From the NCBI GenBank assembly GCA_028554755.1, contig JAPTOF010000005.1, positions 11,794,501 to 11,858,500 on the forward strand: 64,000 nucleotides of DNA. Reading direction: 5' to 3'. Source of the DNA: Cordia subcordata (Eukaryota; Streptophyta; Magnoliopsida; Boraginales; Cordiaceae). Below the pieces are notes generated by a model. The model worked only from the letters and a program-made list of their open reading frames with translations. It was not told the origin of the DNA and did no database searches. The position numbers and the translations under genes were made by a program. Positions within the stretch are counted from its first letter, which is position 1. Each line of letters begins with the position of its first letter. Positions 49,301 through 61,123 of this stretch are shown here, piece by piece.

Positions 49301-50142
49301 CTATCAAGTAGCAACTATAGCTCCATATGTGGTATCCCATCATGAAGAAAGTATGAATCATCACCAAGATTACAAGACTACAGTATATACAACCAATCCG
49401 CATTTGTTGTCTTAAATAGTGCAATTCACAGGGAAAACAATGTAATAATGTCACTACCACTTCATTGCCTTCTTTTCTGATTTCTCAGAATCCTATTCTA
49501 TCACCAAGTTTTCTCTTTTCCTCATTTTTGGCTAAAGGCCTGTTTGGTTTGGCTTCTTTTTCCTAAAAAGGCAAATATACTTTTGCAAAAGATAATTGAC
49601 TTCAAAAACAGCTGAAACCCTGAAATAGAAAAGTTCGAATTCAACTTTTTTCTAGAAAATCCGCAAAAAAAAACTTTTTCCAGAAGCCAGAAATTTCAAT
49701 TTCTCGGTCTTTTTCAGAAGTTAAGGAAAAAAGCTTTTAATAAAAGCCAATGCAAACGAGCCCTAAACCAGCAAGTATTAACTAATTTCAAATCACTAGA
49801 AAACATTGCTTGTATTACAAAGTGTATTGTTGAAAACTTCACTTGTAGACTTACTTACAGACCTAAGTTTGAGAATTGAGTCGAATGTCAAGCCTAACTT
49901 TCTCAACAATCCGATCCTAGTCCTACCTCCATTCCCATTATTAATATACACAAAAATACACACACAACAGTACATAATAATCAAAATAATATACATACAT
50001 ACATACATATACAGTGTGTGTGAAGAAAGAGGTGAAGAATGCAGAACGAACCGCAAAACCAATGAGAGCAATTGGCTTGGCAAGGATGCTGGAAGTTTCC
50101 ATGGCATATTGAACACAGGTCGTTCTCCGGAGGCCCATCCAT
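43319..50142 (-). CDS. RNF170-like RING E3 ubiquitin ligase with DUF1232 (5 exons)
   Basis: Exons 50142-50052, 49153-48954, 47846-47745, 43572-43521 and 43431-43319 have GT/AG borders and phases joining into 185 codons plus stop. The start ATG follows an in-frame TAG. Residues 10-52 form a C3HC4 RING (C10, C13, C25, H27, C30, C33, C49, C52; LCSICHGNF, CSHWFCGNC, KCPLCRR). Residues about 128-175 form the DUF1232 membrane domain: ILSAIYVLSPVDIIPE, then GVIGLLDDLIILLICFLHIA as a second hydrophobic span. The end RHGGS is typical of plant homologues. Animal RNF170 is an ER-membrane E3 ligase; the plant protein's substrate is unknown, and ER location is inferred from the family. Intron 3 (4.2 kb) carries a LINE fragment and a MITE, and intron 1 carries another MITE. 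Confidence 0.93.
43866..43885. repeat. (TA)n microsatellite in RNF170-like intron 3
   Basis: About ten AT dinucleotides in the 3' end of the long intron. Confidence 0.8.
44228..44456. mobile_element. Tourist-like MITE (229 bp) in RNF170-like intron 3
   Basis: Ends GGGCTCGTTTGGGTTGTC and GACAATCCAAACAGGCCC are inverted repeats flanked on both sides by GAA. Same family as the elements at 17068, 49536 and 55074. Confidence 0.75.
44745..45860 (-). mobile_element. LINE fragment in RNF170-like intron 3
   Basis: Minus-strand frames, broken by shifts and stops, match the end of a plant LINE polymerase: about 45730-45620 RIDHLTSRTLFYAGRTLIII (the reverse-transcriptase tail, compare IDHWTSRTLSYAGR), 45300-45200 NTWFWWDKWHHCGILL, and 44950-44800 AWLTILDKLPTK followed by ETRDHLFFE (zf-RVT). 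It is degenerate and truncated at both ends. Confidence 0.75.
45861..47744. other. Remainder of RNF170-like intron 3
   Basis: No recognised feature. Short frames on both strands lack family resemblance. Confidence 0.5.
49536..49763. mobile_element. Tourist-like MITE (228 bp) in RNF170-like intron 1
   Basis: Ends AGGCCTGTTTGGTTTGGCTT and AAGCCAATGCAAACGAGCCC are imperfect inverted repeats with TAA on both sides (49533-49535 and 49764-49766). Confidence 0.8.
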
Positions 50143-50167
50143 TTTCTACTTCCGATCAAATTTCTCA

Positions 50168-50236
50168 CTCTCTCTCTCTCTCACACACACACGCACAGGT
50201 ACGCACACAATCACAAGCAATTACTAGCTCTTTTTG

Positions 50237-50276
<40 letters not shown>
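50168..50276. repeat. Microsatellites upstream of the RNF170-like ATG
   Basis: A CT run followed by a CA run (50168-50203) lies about 26 bp upstream of the start codon, in the likely 5' UTR. A (TA)n run of about 19 units follows at 50239-50276. Confidence 0.85.
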
Positions 50277-50280
<4 letters not shown>

Positions 50281-50320
50281 TACTATTTTATGTTGTATAA
50301 ACCACTTAACGAGTTAAGTT

Positions 50321-50561
50321 CTTAAAAGGGTTAACCAAAGGAGAACCCCTTTCCCACCTGGCCAGAGGCCCCTTAACCAGGCGGGAGGTAAATCGAGGGA
50401 TGTGCGTGAGTGGCAGCCCGACCAGGGAGAGGACCAACGGGCGTGGAAATCCAACGAAGCGCAATATTTCAATGAAAGATCGCCACACACTCGATCCGCG
50501 TTGTCGAGTGTCTCGCGCTAAATCACCTGGCCACTTACCAACTCACCTATGCCCCTGGGGG
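50321..50561 (-). mobile_element. SINE-like insertion with 18-bp target duplication
   Basis: A 241-bp, GC-richer block is flanked by identical copies of CACTTAACGAGTTAAGTT (50303-50320 and 50562-50579). Read on the minus strand it starts GGGCATAGGTGAGTTGGTAAGT, which recalls a tRNA-type A box, and about 50 bp on has CGCGGATCGAGTG, which recalls a B box. Long variable target duplications and internal RNA polymerase III boxes are hallmarks of tRNA-derived SINEs. There is no clear A-tail. It lies about 180 bp upstream of the RNF170-like start codon. Confidence 0.65.
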
Positions 50562-50730
50562 CACTTAACGAGTTAAGTTGTCTATAAACAGAGGAGGGCC
50601 TTGAGCTTTGGAGGCCGGGGTTAATCGATTCGATTCATTAGTGGCATCGACTCATTTTCTTTGTGGACTTATGCCAAAAATAGTTTCTCTTTTGATTTTA
50701 GAAATAAATATTATTATAATTACTAAATTA

Positions 50731-50928
50731 AGAGCCCATTGAATTAATTTTTTTATTAAAAAATAATTTTTAAAAAAATTACATTCTTTTTATAATATGT
50801 ATCTGACTTGATTTAAAAAAAAAAAAAGTGAAACCCTCTAAAAACTAAAAGCTTTTTTCAGTGTCTAAAAATTTTATCTTCTCAAAAAGTACTTTTTCTT
50901 ACTTTTGAAAAACCAATCCAACTGAGTC
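50731..50928. mobile_element. MITE-like element (198 bp)
   Basis: Left end AGAGCCCATTGAATTAATTT and right end AACCAATCCAACTGAGTC are imperfect inverted repeats, with TTA at 50728-50730 and overlapping 50929-50931. T-rich and A-rich interiors are typical of the Tourist-like family in this window. Confidence 0.6.
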
Positions 50929-52084
50929 TTAATTTTTTTCTATTGTATAGAATATTTTTAGTTTTAAATTTAAAATAAATTTATTTCAAAAAACACGTTG
51001 GATGCTTAAGTTTGCTTCCATTGATTAAATTAAATTGATTACTTAAATTTATTTCAATATTCTCTCATGTTAATAACGAAAAAATCTTAATTATACATGC
51101 ATAAATCATATCATCTTAATCGTAATTTAGTCATCGGTAAAAGATACTGATTTGGGTGATCACGTCACAAATTCCTCACTTCTAGATTATGTCAGTCCTT
51201 TTCCGTTCATTTTTGTGTTAGCATCTTAGAACACCAAACATACAATTGTCCTGCAAGACCTGTCATTGGGTACCTTCAATTTGGAAAGTGGATTGGATTT
51301 AACAGCTCTGCGTATATGTTTATATGTTTGGACTGGCCAAAAAGAATTAGAACTCTTTTTGAGGAATTAGTGAAAGATTTACAACTTCCAGAGGTTTTGA
51401 TCCTTTTTTGTTCATATTTTCATGATACTTGGATATGTTGAGATATCAAGTGTATATGCAAGCATAACACTTCGCCTTTAGGCCTTTGCGTGAATGCATT
51501 GTTTGGTGAGGAAATGTTACAGAAAATGATTTCACAGAACTCATGCTCCAGCTCCTAACAGCTCTTTTGCCGCATGAGCCTGAGTTGTGAACACTGAACA
51601 GCACTTTGATTCCTTGCTAAGATGAAGGTCATTGCACCGGTACTAGGCAAACGCGCGGTTCACACAATAAATTCATCATTGTGAGTCGTTCTGTCTGGCA
51701 GTAGTCTTAATTCTTATCATCACTGCATAAGAGCCATTGCCCAGTTTCAGTAGTGGCCGGGAAACTAGGCCTGAGTCATCCAACCGATGTTTGGGATTCG
51801 GAGGAAAACCCGTTATCGTGTGACTTGTGTGATGTACATGTTTCAATGTTAATTTGATATTATTAAATTTTATAATTTATAATATTAGAAATTATATTTT
51901 AAATTTAATTTGGAAAATACGGTTAAAATTATATAGTAGTGATAGATATAGTCAAAATATTAATAATATTAGTACTGAAATTGTGTTTTAAAATCCAAAC
52001 TCTTTCGTGTATTTGTATTATTACCCAAAGTCCTCCATGCTATTAAATTGTACCAAACAAAGCCTCCAGAATAAGAATATTTGG

Positions 52085-53090
52085 TTCTTTTATTTTAGGG
52101 TAAATGACGCATTTGGTCATTTATCTTTGATGTTTTTGATAATAAGTCTCTTGGCTTAAAATGCGATAATTCAATCCTATATTTTCCGGTTTCTGATATT
52201 GTTAGTCCTAAACTCAAAACATATGAAGAAAATAATGGCGTTTTAACCTCCATCTGCTTCTCTCTGGTGAAATCCCATGTCAAGTGATATTGGAACTTAC
52301 CGGCTAAAGTATTCCCCCATCGAACAATATCATGTCCCATTCTACTCACAAACCACAGCAAGGGTAGTCAAACTCACCATAAAGTTACGAGATCGTTTGG
52401 CCAAAACCATCTTTGACCTTGAATAAAATTTTGCTCAAGAGCATATTTTCGTAGGGGTCCAATATCCAATCAGTTGTCCCAAATGAAGAAGGTCCCGCTC
52501 TCATCTTTGATATATCATGCGTTATAAGCTTAATCGCCTCTTCTCTGTAGCCCAAGATTTGTTGCCATGTCGCTGTTGCATTCTTCGGGATATCCACTCC
52601 CCACATACTCTTTCTTTTCAAGATTATATCACGTGCCCAACAGCCCCACTGTGAGTCTACATTAATACAAGCATGATCACTTCTCATCCCACAAGAAACT
52701 CGTTAATTTTTCGTGCTAAATATGTATTAATTTATTAAAAAATTTTGTCCAAGTTTTCGTTTCAAACTCGTCTTGTGACAGAAAATTTCCATATCAAATC
52801 TGTCTCAATTTAAAATAAAAAATTTTCGTTTCAAATCCACCAACTTCTAATAGCAATCCTTTGGTAATATGAGCATGTTGCACATTCACCAATGACAGGT
52901 TAAGCTAAGAAGCACACTTCTAATGAGCTGGAGTCTCCTGACATAAAAGAGACTTCTTGTCGCCCAATGGTCTATTCCATGAGTCACCTTGTCAACAATG
53001 GATTTGCAATGAACTTTGCTCAGCCTTCCTGCAATTAATGGTATCTCCAAATACACTTCTTCGAATTCATACCCACACAACAACCTACAG
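52085..53090 (-). mobile_element. LINE fragment
   Basis: Minus-strand frames read EIPLIAGRLSKVHCKSIVDK and GIDHWATRSLFYVRRLQLIR (reverse-transcriptase tail) at about 53040-52900, then WGVDIPKNATATWQQILGYR and TTDWILDPYENMLLSKI at about 52600-52430, and DIVRWGNTLAGKFQ at about 52330. This is the zf-RVT region of plant LINEs in order, but frames are separated by gaps. It is a dead copy. Confidence 0.75.
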
Positions 53091-53261
53091 GCTGGCCGTT
53101 AATGGCAATCGGATTTGCCCAAAGTCTTTACTGAAAATACACAGTGCTTAATAAGTGTATAGTTCTTAAGGTGTATATTATCTATTCTCGAAAAACTCAC
53201 AACCCAAAGACTTTCACAATAAACTCCCAAATTATAGTAAATCGCGTGTTCTTTATTTTAG

Positions 53262-53768
53262 GTGTGATGCAAGTTGTCCCTTGTGGTTGTGTAATTAGTA
53301 AATTACCCTATATACTTTAAAACTTACCATATCACTTCTTGTACTTTTTAAAAACACATAATCTCCTACCTTGACATTTTTCTTTGAAATTAACTTATTC
53401 TGCATGAGAGCATCATAAGTGTCTTTTTTTTTGCATTTATGAGTATTAAAACTTGCAATGTGTTACATATTTTCACTAAAATACTCTTGTTTTCAACTAA
53501 TGGTGATTTCATAATAACAAAAAAAGGAGGCAATTGTGCAACCTTTTAAAAAGTACAAAGAAGTAATATGATAAGTTTTAAAAATATACAGGGTAATTAA
53601 CTAACTAATTACCAAATTAAAAGGATAATTAACTAATTAAATAAATCATAGGGGGTAACATGTGCCTTTTGAAAAGCACAAAGGATAATGTGGTAAGTTT
53701 TAGGACATTGGAGCCAAGGGGGTCCTTAGTTAATTTGATAAACCATGGGGGACAATGAGCATTTTACC
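53262..53768. mobile_element. Inverted-repeat element of possible Mutator-like type
   Basis: Left end GTGATGCAAGTTGTCCCTTG and right end (as read inward) GGTAAAATGCTCATTGTCCC are related inverted repeats, resembling the ATGCAAxTTGTCCCCTGTGGTT ends of common plant DNA elements. No transposase and no sure target duplication. Confidence 0.4.
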
Positions 53769-54480
53769 TTTCATCTTATTAAAAAACGTAATCCCATCAT
53801 ACGCAACACACTAAGCATTATACCACAAGCTAGAATCTACGTATATGGGGATAATATTTTTCTTAAAATAAAAAGAGAAAAAGAGGCAAAAGAAAAATGG
53901 CATGATGGTAGTGTTTTTAGATATTAGGGGATTGTATTTTTTTTCTATATTAAATTAAAAGACATATATTTAAAAAGAATGTACAGAAATCAAATGATTT
54001 TGGAAGATAATTAACTTATAACGCTTTTATTCTCTAGAAAACAGGTTATGTTTTCGCCTTGATTTAATTTTCTTGATTGTATTCTATAGAAAAGGTTTTA
54101 GTGAGATTTGATCGATAAATTTTTCAAACACATTCTTGAAAGTCACGTTCTATCACCTTAAAAGAACCCTACCAAGGTCATTTCCAATCAAATTCTCCGA
54201 ACCCTCTTTCTCTTCATAATCTAAATGTCTCTATATAAATGAATGAATTAATGCGAAGGCATGTTCAAAAGGGCATATATGTATAGCATGATACTCTTCC
54301 GTGTAACCTATGACTTTTTAGCTTGTAACTAGCCACAACCATGTAATTGACTAAATGTAAAAGAAAAAAATATATATAAAATTTAAGGATAAAATGACCT
54401 AAAATTTCATTCAAATTTACCAAAAGAAGTGAACAAATTTATACTAAGCATACAAGTAGATTAATTTTAGTACGTGATAT

Positions 54481-54518
54481 ATATAATACATATATATATA
54501 TGTGTGTGTGTGTGTGTA
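54481..54518. repeat. TA/TG microsatellite
   Basis: ATATATAT runs followed by eight TG units, downstream of the right AGL12 stop. Confidence 0.8.
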
Positions 54519-54829
54519 CATATAATTTCCATGATAGTATACACAGAGAAAGCCAATTGTACACAATGTATTAGAACACATCACTGATAATTTTACAACA
54601 TCACGCTAACTCAACTTCTGCAAACCAAGTGACAAACATAAACTCGACACAGTATCCAACAGTTAAAAAAACTGCAAATTAGTAACAGAAGGATCCGTCG
54701 CCAATTTGTCAAGCTGAACGACGAAAATCGTCTCATAAACTCACCACATAGTAACTAATTATTATTCCTGCTCACGTGCATGACTTGAGACATCACATAA
54801 ACAAGTTTACTGATAGATTTCGACTGAAA

Positions 54830-57800
54830 CTAAAACTGATATATCTCACTAGAAACGATTAGCGGAGACTGGGTGTTAGTGATCACCATTGGAGCCATGC
54901 TAGTGATGCCGCAATGCTCTAACTGATTATAAATATTCTCATTCTGTATAGTTAGTGGATATTCAATGTTACTCAAAGATGGTCCCTTGTTAGTGACACT
55001 GCAATGCTTGTCAATCTGCATCAGAAAATTAAAATAAACAAATAAGTTATAAAAGATTAATTTCTAAAATTTTGGGCATGTTTGGATTGGCTTCTTAACA
55101 CTTTTTTCCCTCAAAAAGTTTATTCTTCTCGCAATAATTATTTGGTTTGACTTCTAAAAAAGTTAAAACTCTGAAAAAGGCTCATTTATAGTTTTTTTCT
55201 AGAAGCTGAAATTTTTAGCGTCTTAAGAAAGAACCTTTTTTTTTAAAAGCTGTTAGAAAAAGTGCTTTTGAAAAAAACCAATCCAAACAAGCCCTTACAT
55301 GCAACTATAACGACTTATTCTTCATTGTTTTACCTTGTCTTGCAGGAACTTGTTCTCTGCATTCAGTATCCCTTCCTTCAAAACATAAAATTGGCTTAAG
55401 TTTTCACATCGTATAAAATCTTTTAAAAAAGAATAATGAAAAGTAAACTATAATTTTTTTCTTTCTGCTAAATCGACGGTAGACTCATTTCATTCCACTA
55501 TTGGGAATGATAGTTTGAAGTCGAAGAGTTATAAGTACTTAAACACAATCCGAGCGAAAAAGAAAATTCAGAAAGAGAGATTCATTTTGATGCATTTCGA
55601 TTTTCAAGTAATCCATGCAGTACAACAGTAGATTAACCTAATCAACAGATACCATCTGTTATATGCATGCATGCAAGAACTTTAACTTAGGCTCTAAAGC
55701 CCCTAAATTTAGAAATAGAGTCAGACCCTGTTCCCCAATAGCCTCTCATATTAGGATTTAGCATTCCAATTATCGTCTGTTAAACGTCTAACATTTCATT
55801 TATGAAAGAACATTTTACATTTTTATTTTTTAAAGTCAATACCCCATAAAACACACACTCTATCCCTCATGACTCTTAGTCTAGTTTTGTTATCAAGCAC
55901 TTTGTGTTAATAAGCCATCTTGTCATCCTACTATCATGCACTCCACGACTATGTTGTCACATCCTTTTGTATTCAACTGACCCTACTATCAGTTATTTGT
56001 GACTATGTTATCATACCCTACTGTCATTTATTCGTAATCACGTTGTCACATCTTACTGTTATTTACTGTTGACTACGTTATTATACCTTACTGTCATTTA
56101 CTGCATGACCATGTTGTTACACCTATTATCACTTAAAATACCATGCTACCACATCTTGTTGTTTTCTGCACGACTATTCTATTCACTGAGTTCTCATTTT
56201 AGGTCACATTGTGACTAACCTGTTGGTAGCCCATCGCAATTGCTAGAGGTGGAGGCACGTGTAAATGAAAGGGTGAAAAGGCACCCCCTGGATTTTTCGG
56301 GGGAAAAATCATTGTTATTTTTTTACTACTTTTTTTTGGTAACGAGAGACTAATAATAATGAAAGTGCACCCCCTCATGATGAAGGGGTAGCTCTCATAG
56401 TGGTGACTAGTATGAAAAATATATAAATTTGTAACATATTGCGCATAAAAAAGCACGAAACAAAGTTGAAACAAAAGTTAGAGTAAAGAAGATAGAAAGA
56501 AGAGAAAAATAACACACAAAAGTACAAGAAATAATTCTTTAGTCTCTTATATAAAGAGTGATACATTTTATAACATCGATGTTTAATTGTGTATTTAGCC
56601 ATTTTAAAATATGAAGTTGGGTCAAGAATAATTATTGAACTCTATTTACAATAACCATAGTCATTTATTTACATTTCCTGTGTGTAATAAGATATTATTA
56701 TTATTATTATTATTATTATTTATACATAAATATGTCCCCGCGGACAATCGGGTCCCAGCTTTGCCCCTGGTAAGTTGACAGTTGCATCCTTAATCAAGTT
56801 CAATTCTTATTCCAAATTTTCAAGCTTTTGTTTCAGGTCTTTTTTTTTCTTTGGTTCAAGTTCTGATTCAATTCAATTCAAATCGACTTAATGAAGATTA
56901 GTTCATTGAATCTTTCCAAGACTTCCCAACAATTTAGTTATTAAACTCAAGATGGATTTTGTTCGACTACTTGAGTTTGAGGGGGGCTATTAAAGAATAT
57001 TTAATTTTTAATGTAATTTTTTTATATTGTAGCACTAAACTAAGCAATAACCAAATTTGTTCGCTTACTTCCTTTACGAGACAAAATTAAACGAGAAATT
57101 CAAGATACACAATTACGTGGTTCAACCTATACCTACTCTACCTGATGCTATCATATGCCATATGAAGAATGTGACTGGTAAGAAGATTGGATTGCCATAT
57201 GGGATGTTTTCGACCAAGATTTTTAGGGATAAAGGCATATCTTTGCTTGATCATGAGCTTATCCAATTCGATAGGATTTGGAGACTGGATTTGGCCACTT
57301 TAAAGTTGATGCAGATTTTCTATTGGAGAGGAAGATGGATCTATAAGAGGGAGTTTGATAATCTTTCTCTTGAGACTAAGCAGGTTACTATGGAGAGGAT
57401 AAGGGCAAAAACTACCTTTGATTTCCCTCAAGAAGACGAGGAGGCCAAGTTTGAGCAAGCTTTAGAGGAGGAGATTGAAGAAAATGAATATGATGAAGAG
57501 GCACAGGCTGAGTATGATGAAGAAGTTGGGCAACACTCCAAGCTTAGGTCAAAGAATGCAAATGATCGGCTTATGAACATAATACTAGATCATATGGAGG
57601 CTATGCGTAAAGCTATGGATGAGGATTTTTGTATTACAAATGCAAGAGTTGATAGTCTAGCCGAGGCGTAGAATACAAGGATTGCAGATTTGGCTAGAGA
57701 TGTCTAGAAGATCAAGCTCCATTTAGGCATTGTGGATGACTAGCCGGGGCCCAGTCACTAGTCTTTTTTTTTCTATTTTCCTTTCCTTTTCTTCAAAATC

Positions 57801-59095
57801 CTACTCCCTTAGGATTTTAAAACTATTTATCTTTCATTTTGCACTGTTTACATTACTTTTCTTTTAGTTTTTGTCATGGATGATATACTTTCTTGCTATG
57901 TTTTTTTTCTATATACATACATACATATATATATATACATGTATATATATATATAATATACATGTATATATATATACATATATGTATATATATATGTGTG
58001 TGTGTGTGTATGCATGCTTAATGTGTATGCATGCTTGTATGGAGCCAAGTGATGATATTTCTTAGTATTGATGGCTCATCTTATACTTCTCCCGTCCTTT
58101 TTTTAGGCTATGTTTTGATGATGCCAAAGAGGGAGAAAAAGTAAGTATATGTTTGTGTTTATTGAAGTAAGAGTGTGTTTATGTTTATTGAAGTAAGAAT
58201 GTGTTTATTAAAGTTTATTACTATGCATGTGTTGAGGGAGAGCTTTCGTAGCTCTATTTCAATTTATGGTGTTTTTGTTAACATTGGTTGTCATCATAAG
58301 AAATAGGGAGAATGTTGGATTTAATTGTCTTAATTATGTTTTGATGATGTTATTATGCTATAAATTGCTTATATCATCATTAAGTATTATAGTATAGCTT
58401 AAAGCATAACTTGAAACGAAGAAGATATGAAGTCATGTGATCAAGGTGGAAGCAAATTGAAGATCATGAAGCTTGAGCACTTAGAGCTATTATGAAGGTC
58501 TTTCTAGTACTTCTTTTGTTAAATTGATCTTAGTAGATGAACCTTATTATGAGCTCAAATACATTACATGTGCATATGCATTCTTAACTCTTTAGATCAT
58601 CTTTTCTCCTTAATTTGTTTTATCTCAAATTGACATTATTTATATAGGTGCATTATGTATAAGTACATATATACTAACTATTCCATGGTTATGTGTCTTC
58701 TCACTTCTTGTAGATATGTATACTTGTAGTAGTATAAGTGTATAACTTGTATGTAATCTAATTTTTGCAGTAAAAGTGTATTTAACCCATTTATACAAGT
58801 TTACACTTTGGATTCATGATGGATAATACCATTGCTCACATTATATGTTGCATGAAAATGAAATCTAACATGTTTTTAGCCAAAATTTCTGTAGTATTTC
58901 CAAGATAAGCACATTACATTCTTAGTTTAATCTAAGTTATTGATTTACAAAGGATAATAACTTTGCATGGTATATATAGCTTTTAATTCAAAGGTCGTGT
59001 ATTGTTTTTGCTTCTCGAAACAATTTTCTGCAAAATCCTTTGATAGAAACAAGCTATAATGCTTTTATACAACTTGCATGAAGTATATATGTACA

Positions 59096-59127
<32 letters not shown>

Positions 59128-61074
59128 CAACTTGGTTGATTTGACAAATTGCAAGAAAATCTTTTCTTTTGCACCTAAAATCGAAAAAACCTACTTGATT
59201 TAGCCAAGATAAGTTTTGCATTTAATGCTTGGTTTGTAGTAGATATATTGCATTTATGGGATTGGATGTGTTGAGTGTTTGGTATATGCATTGAGCCTCT
59301 AAATTGTAGAAAAAATATTCTTGCTCACACAGTACCTAAATTTAATGTTTTGGTAAAAGGGATATCAGCTTTTTTCAGCTTTTTTGTACCTTTTTTTGGG
59401 TATCGGGGGGCCAGTATGTAACGTCAGGTGTTACCCCCTCCAGTATGCCTAGCCGGTATTTCTAGTAGACCTTGTTATCCTACAGGTTGAGGCACCGACT
59501 GACCAGTAGGGTTGGCTGGTAAATCTAGTAGGACGTTTGAACGTTTGCTGCTGAATTTTTTAAACGTTGGGACTTTTACTTTTTGGCATTATGTATACTT
59601 CATATACCTCATTCTTTAAACACAACTTGGTCAAGAGCATTTACTAAAACCTTTTAAACATTCAATACTCCTTATTACAATCTTGCTTCATTAATTACTA
59701 CTTCATTGATTGCATATCATCGACTTTTATTGATCAAGTTTTGTACTCATAAATTGCCTATCTACTTAGAGCAATACAGGAAGGTTTATATACCTCTTGT
59801 ATTCTTGCTCAAAAGAAGTTCCTTTGTAAACCATTCTTCATTACTTCATTGGGAGTGTTTTTTACTCTTAGGTAGCATAGATTGTGAGGATCCTTCTATC
59901 AAGAGTGAAGGGTTAAAATCCTCAAGTATTGGGTTGATACTTGTGGCCTTTGTGGTGATACAAGGGTTATGATCGTTATTCTACGCTTCTACACATACTA
60001 AGTAAGAAGTAGATGCACTAGTGGAGACTCGAAATCCTAAGGGAAGACATTAGATAGTGGATTAGGCCCTTGGGAATTTGAACCACTGTAAATCGTGGTG
60101 TTTGATCTTCTTGACCCTATACTCTTTACATTTCAAGCATTTACTTTGAATATTGTATATGCTATAGCTTAAAATACTTGTTAAGAATTTTTAAGTGCTA
60201 ATTTGTGTCAATAATCCAATTCACTCCTTTTCTTGGGTTTATTCTTTGGGCAACACTTACTAATCTAGTTTTCTAATCTTGGTTACCAAGTTATGAGGTA
60301 TATAAATAGGCTCTTCTATTGTATTCATAATACATAAAAATTTTACACTATAATCATTAGTATTCCCTCTCTTTGCTAGAGTCATAGATTGTGGTGGCTC
60401 ATATTGTCTTCAATACACATATTTTCTTTTCATCTTTTCTATGTTCTATTTTATTTTTTCTACATAAAGATATAGTCATAATTGACTAATTAATATGTTC
60501 TATTTTATTTCTTCTACATAAAAATATATTTGTAATTGACTAATTAATATGAATAATATAGAGAATGAGATTTATAGTATTAGTGGGGCCTTCAGTTATC
60601 ATGATTTTTTCCTTTAAAAGAAACTAGTGTTTTCGGTATAAATGAATTCCACAAAATTTTATGGGATTCATTTATAGATCTAATTTTTTGTGTTTGGTAT
60701 CATTTGTTTAGAATACGGAATTCATTTACAAATTCAAGATTTGTAAATCTTGGAGTTGCTCTAATTATACTCATTAATTCTAACTCAAGAAATGGAATTT
60801 GCAATTCTATGAAAAGTCGAGAAAAGATTTAAAAAAAACAAAAATATCCTCATAAATTGTAACATAATATAATATTGTCCTTCTTCATATACTTCTCTTT
60901 TCAATAGTTCTAATACGATTATAACAAAGGAAAAGAAAAGTTGGCCATAACAAGGTGCTTTTAACTAAAACAAGATACGAAATTTCTATTGTTTTTATAA
61001 TTATAAAATCGTATTGTTGTGACTAGATTCATATCATTGCCAGTTAAATAATTAAAGGGTATTTAAGTAATATA

Positions 61075-61123
<49 letters not shown>

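Larger units (their letters stand above)
50143..53845. other. Intergenic region between the RNF170-like gene and the right arm
   Basis: It contains the microsatellites and SINE-like block near the promoter, a MITE (50731-50928), LINE remnants (about 52085-53090) and an element with inverted ends (about 53262-53768). 50930-52080 shows nothing recognised. Confidence 0.55.
57060..60255 (+). mobile_element. 5'-truncated LTR retrotransposon in the AGL12 third intron, right arm only
   Basis: The internal remnant carries one long gag-like frame (to 57671). AAATAGGGAGAA at 58301-58312 serves as a polypurine tract, and a 1943-bp 3' LTR runs from TGTTGGAT (58313) to GGGCAACA (60255). CTTAC follows the LTR, and a CTTAC also occurs at 57063-57067 near the left junction. 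The left duplication arm lacks this element. No protease, integrase or reverse transcriptase remains, so it is non-autonomous or deleted. Confidence 0.7.
53846..60790 (-). repeat. Right arm of the large inverted duplication
   Basis: This is the inverted partner of 1-6262. Homology begins near 53846, where both arms share the stretch ending in TATTATCCC (left coordinates near 6262), and runs to at least 60780, opposite left position 1. It is interrupted by a 3.2-kb LTR-retroelement insertion at about 57060-60255. Identity in the AGL12 last exon is 172 of 186 bases by direct comparison. The homologue of 60790-64000 would lie to the left of this window. Confidence 0.9.

Noticed and set aside
49806..50279. 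A 157-codon open frame on the plus strand
   Set aside because: It overlaps RNF170-like exon 1 in antisense and continues through CA and TA microsatellites.
50321..50561. A genuine tRNA gene within the GC-rich block
   Set aside because: Box-like motifs are present, but I could not fold a full cloverleaf with acceptor stem and anticodon. The 18-bp flanking duplication fits a SINE better.
1..60790. The inverted repeat as an assembly artefact or collapsed haplotypes
   Set aside because: The arms differ by about 7-8% in the last exon, and each has private transposon insertions and duplications, which a misassembly of one locus would not give.
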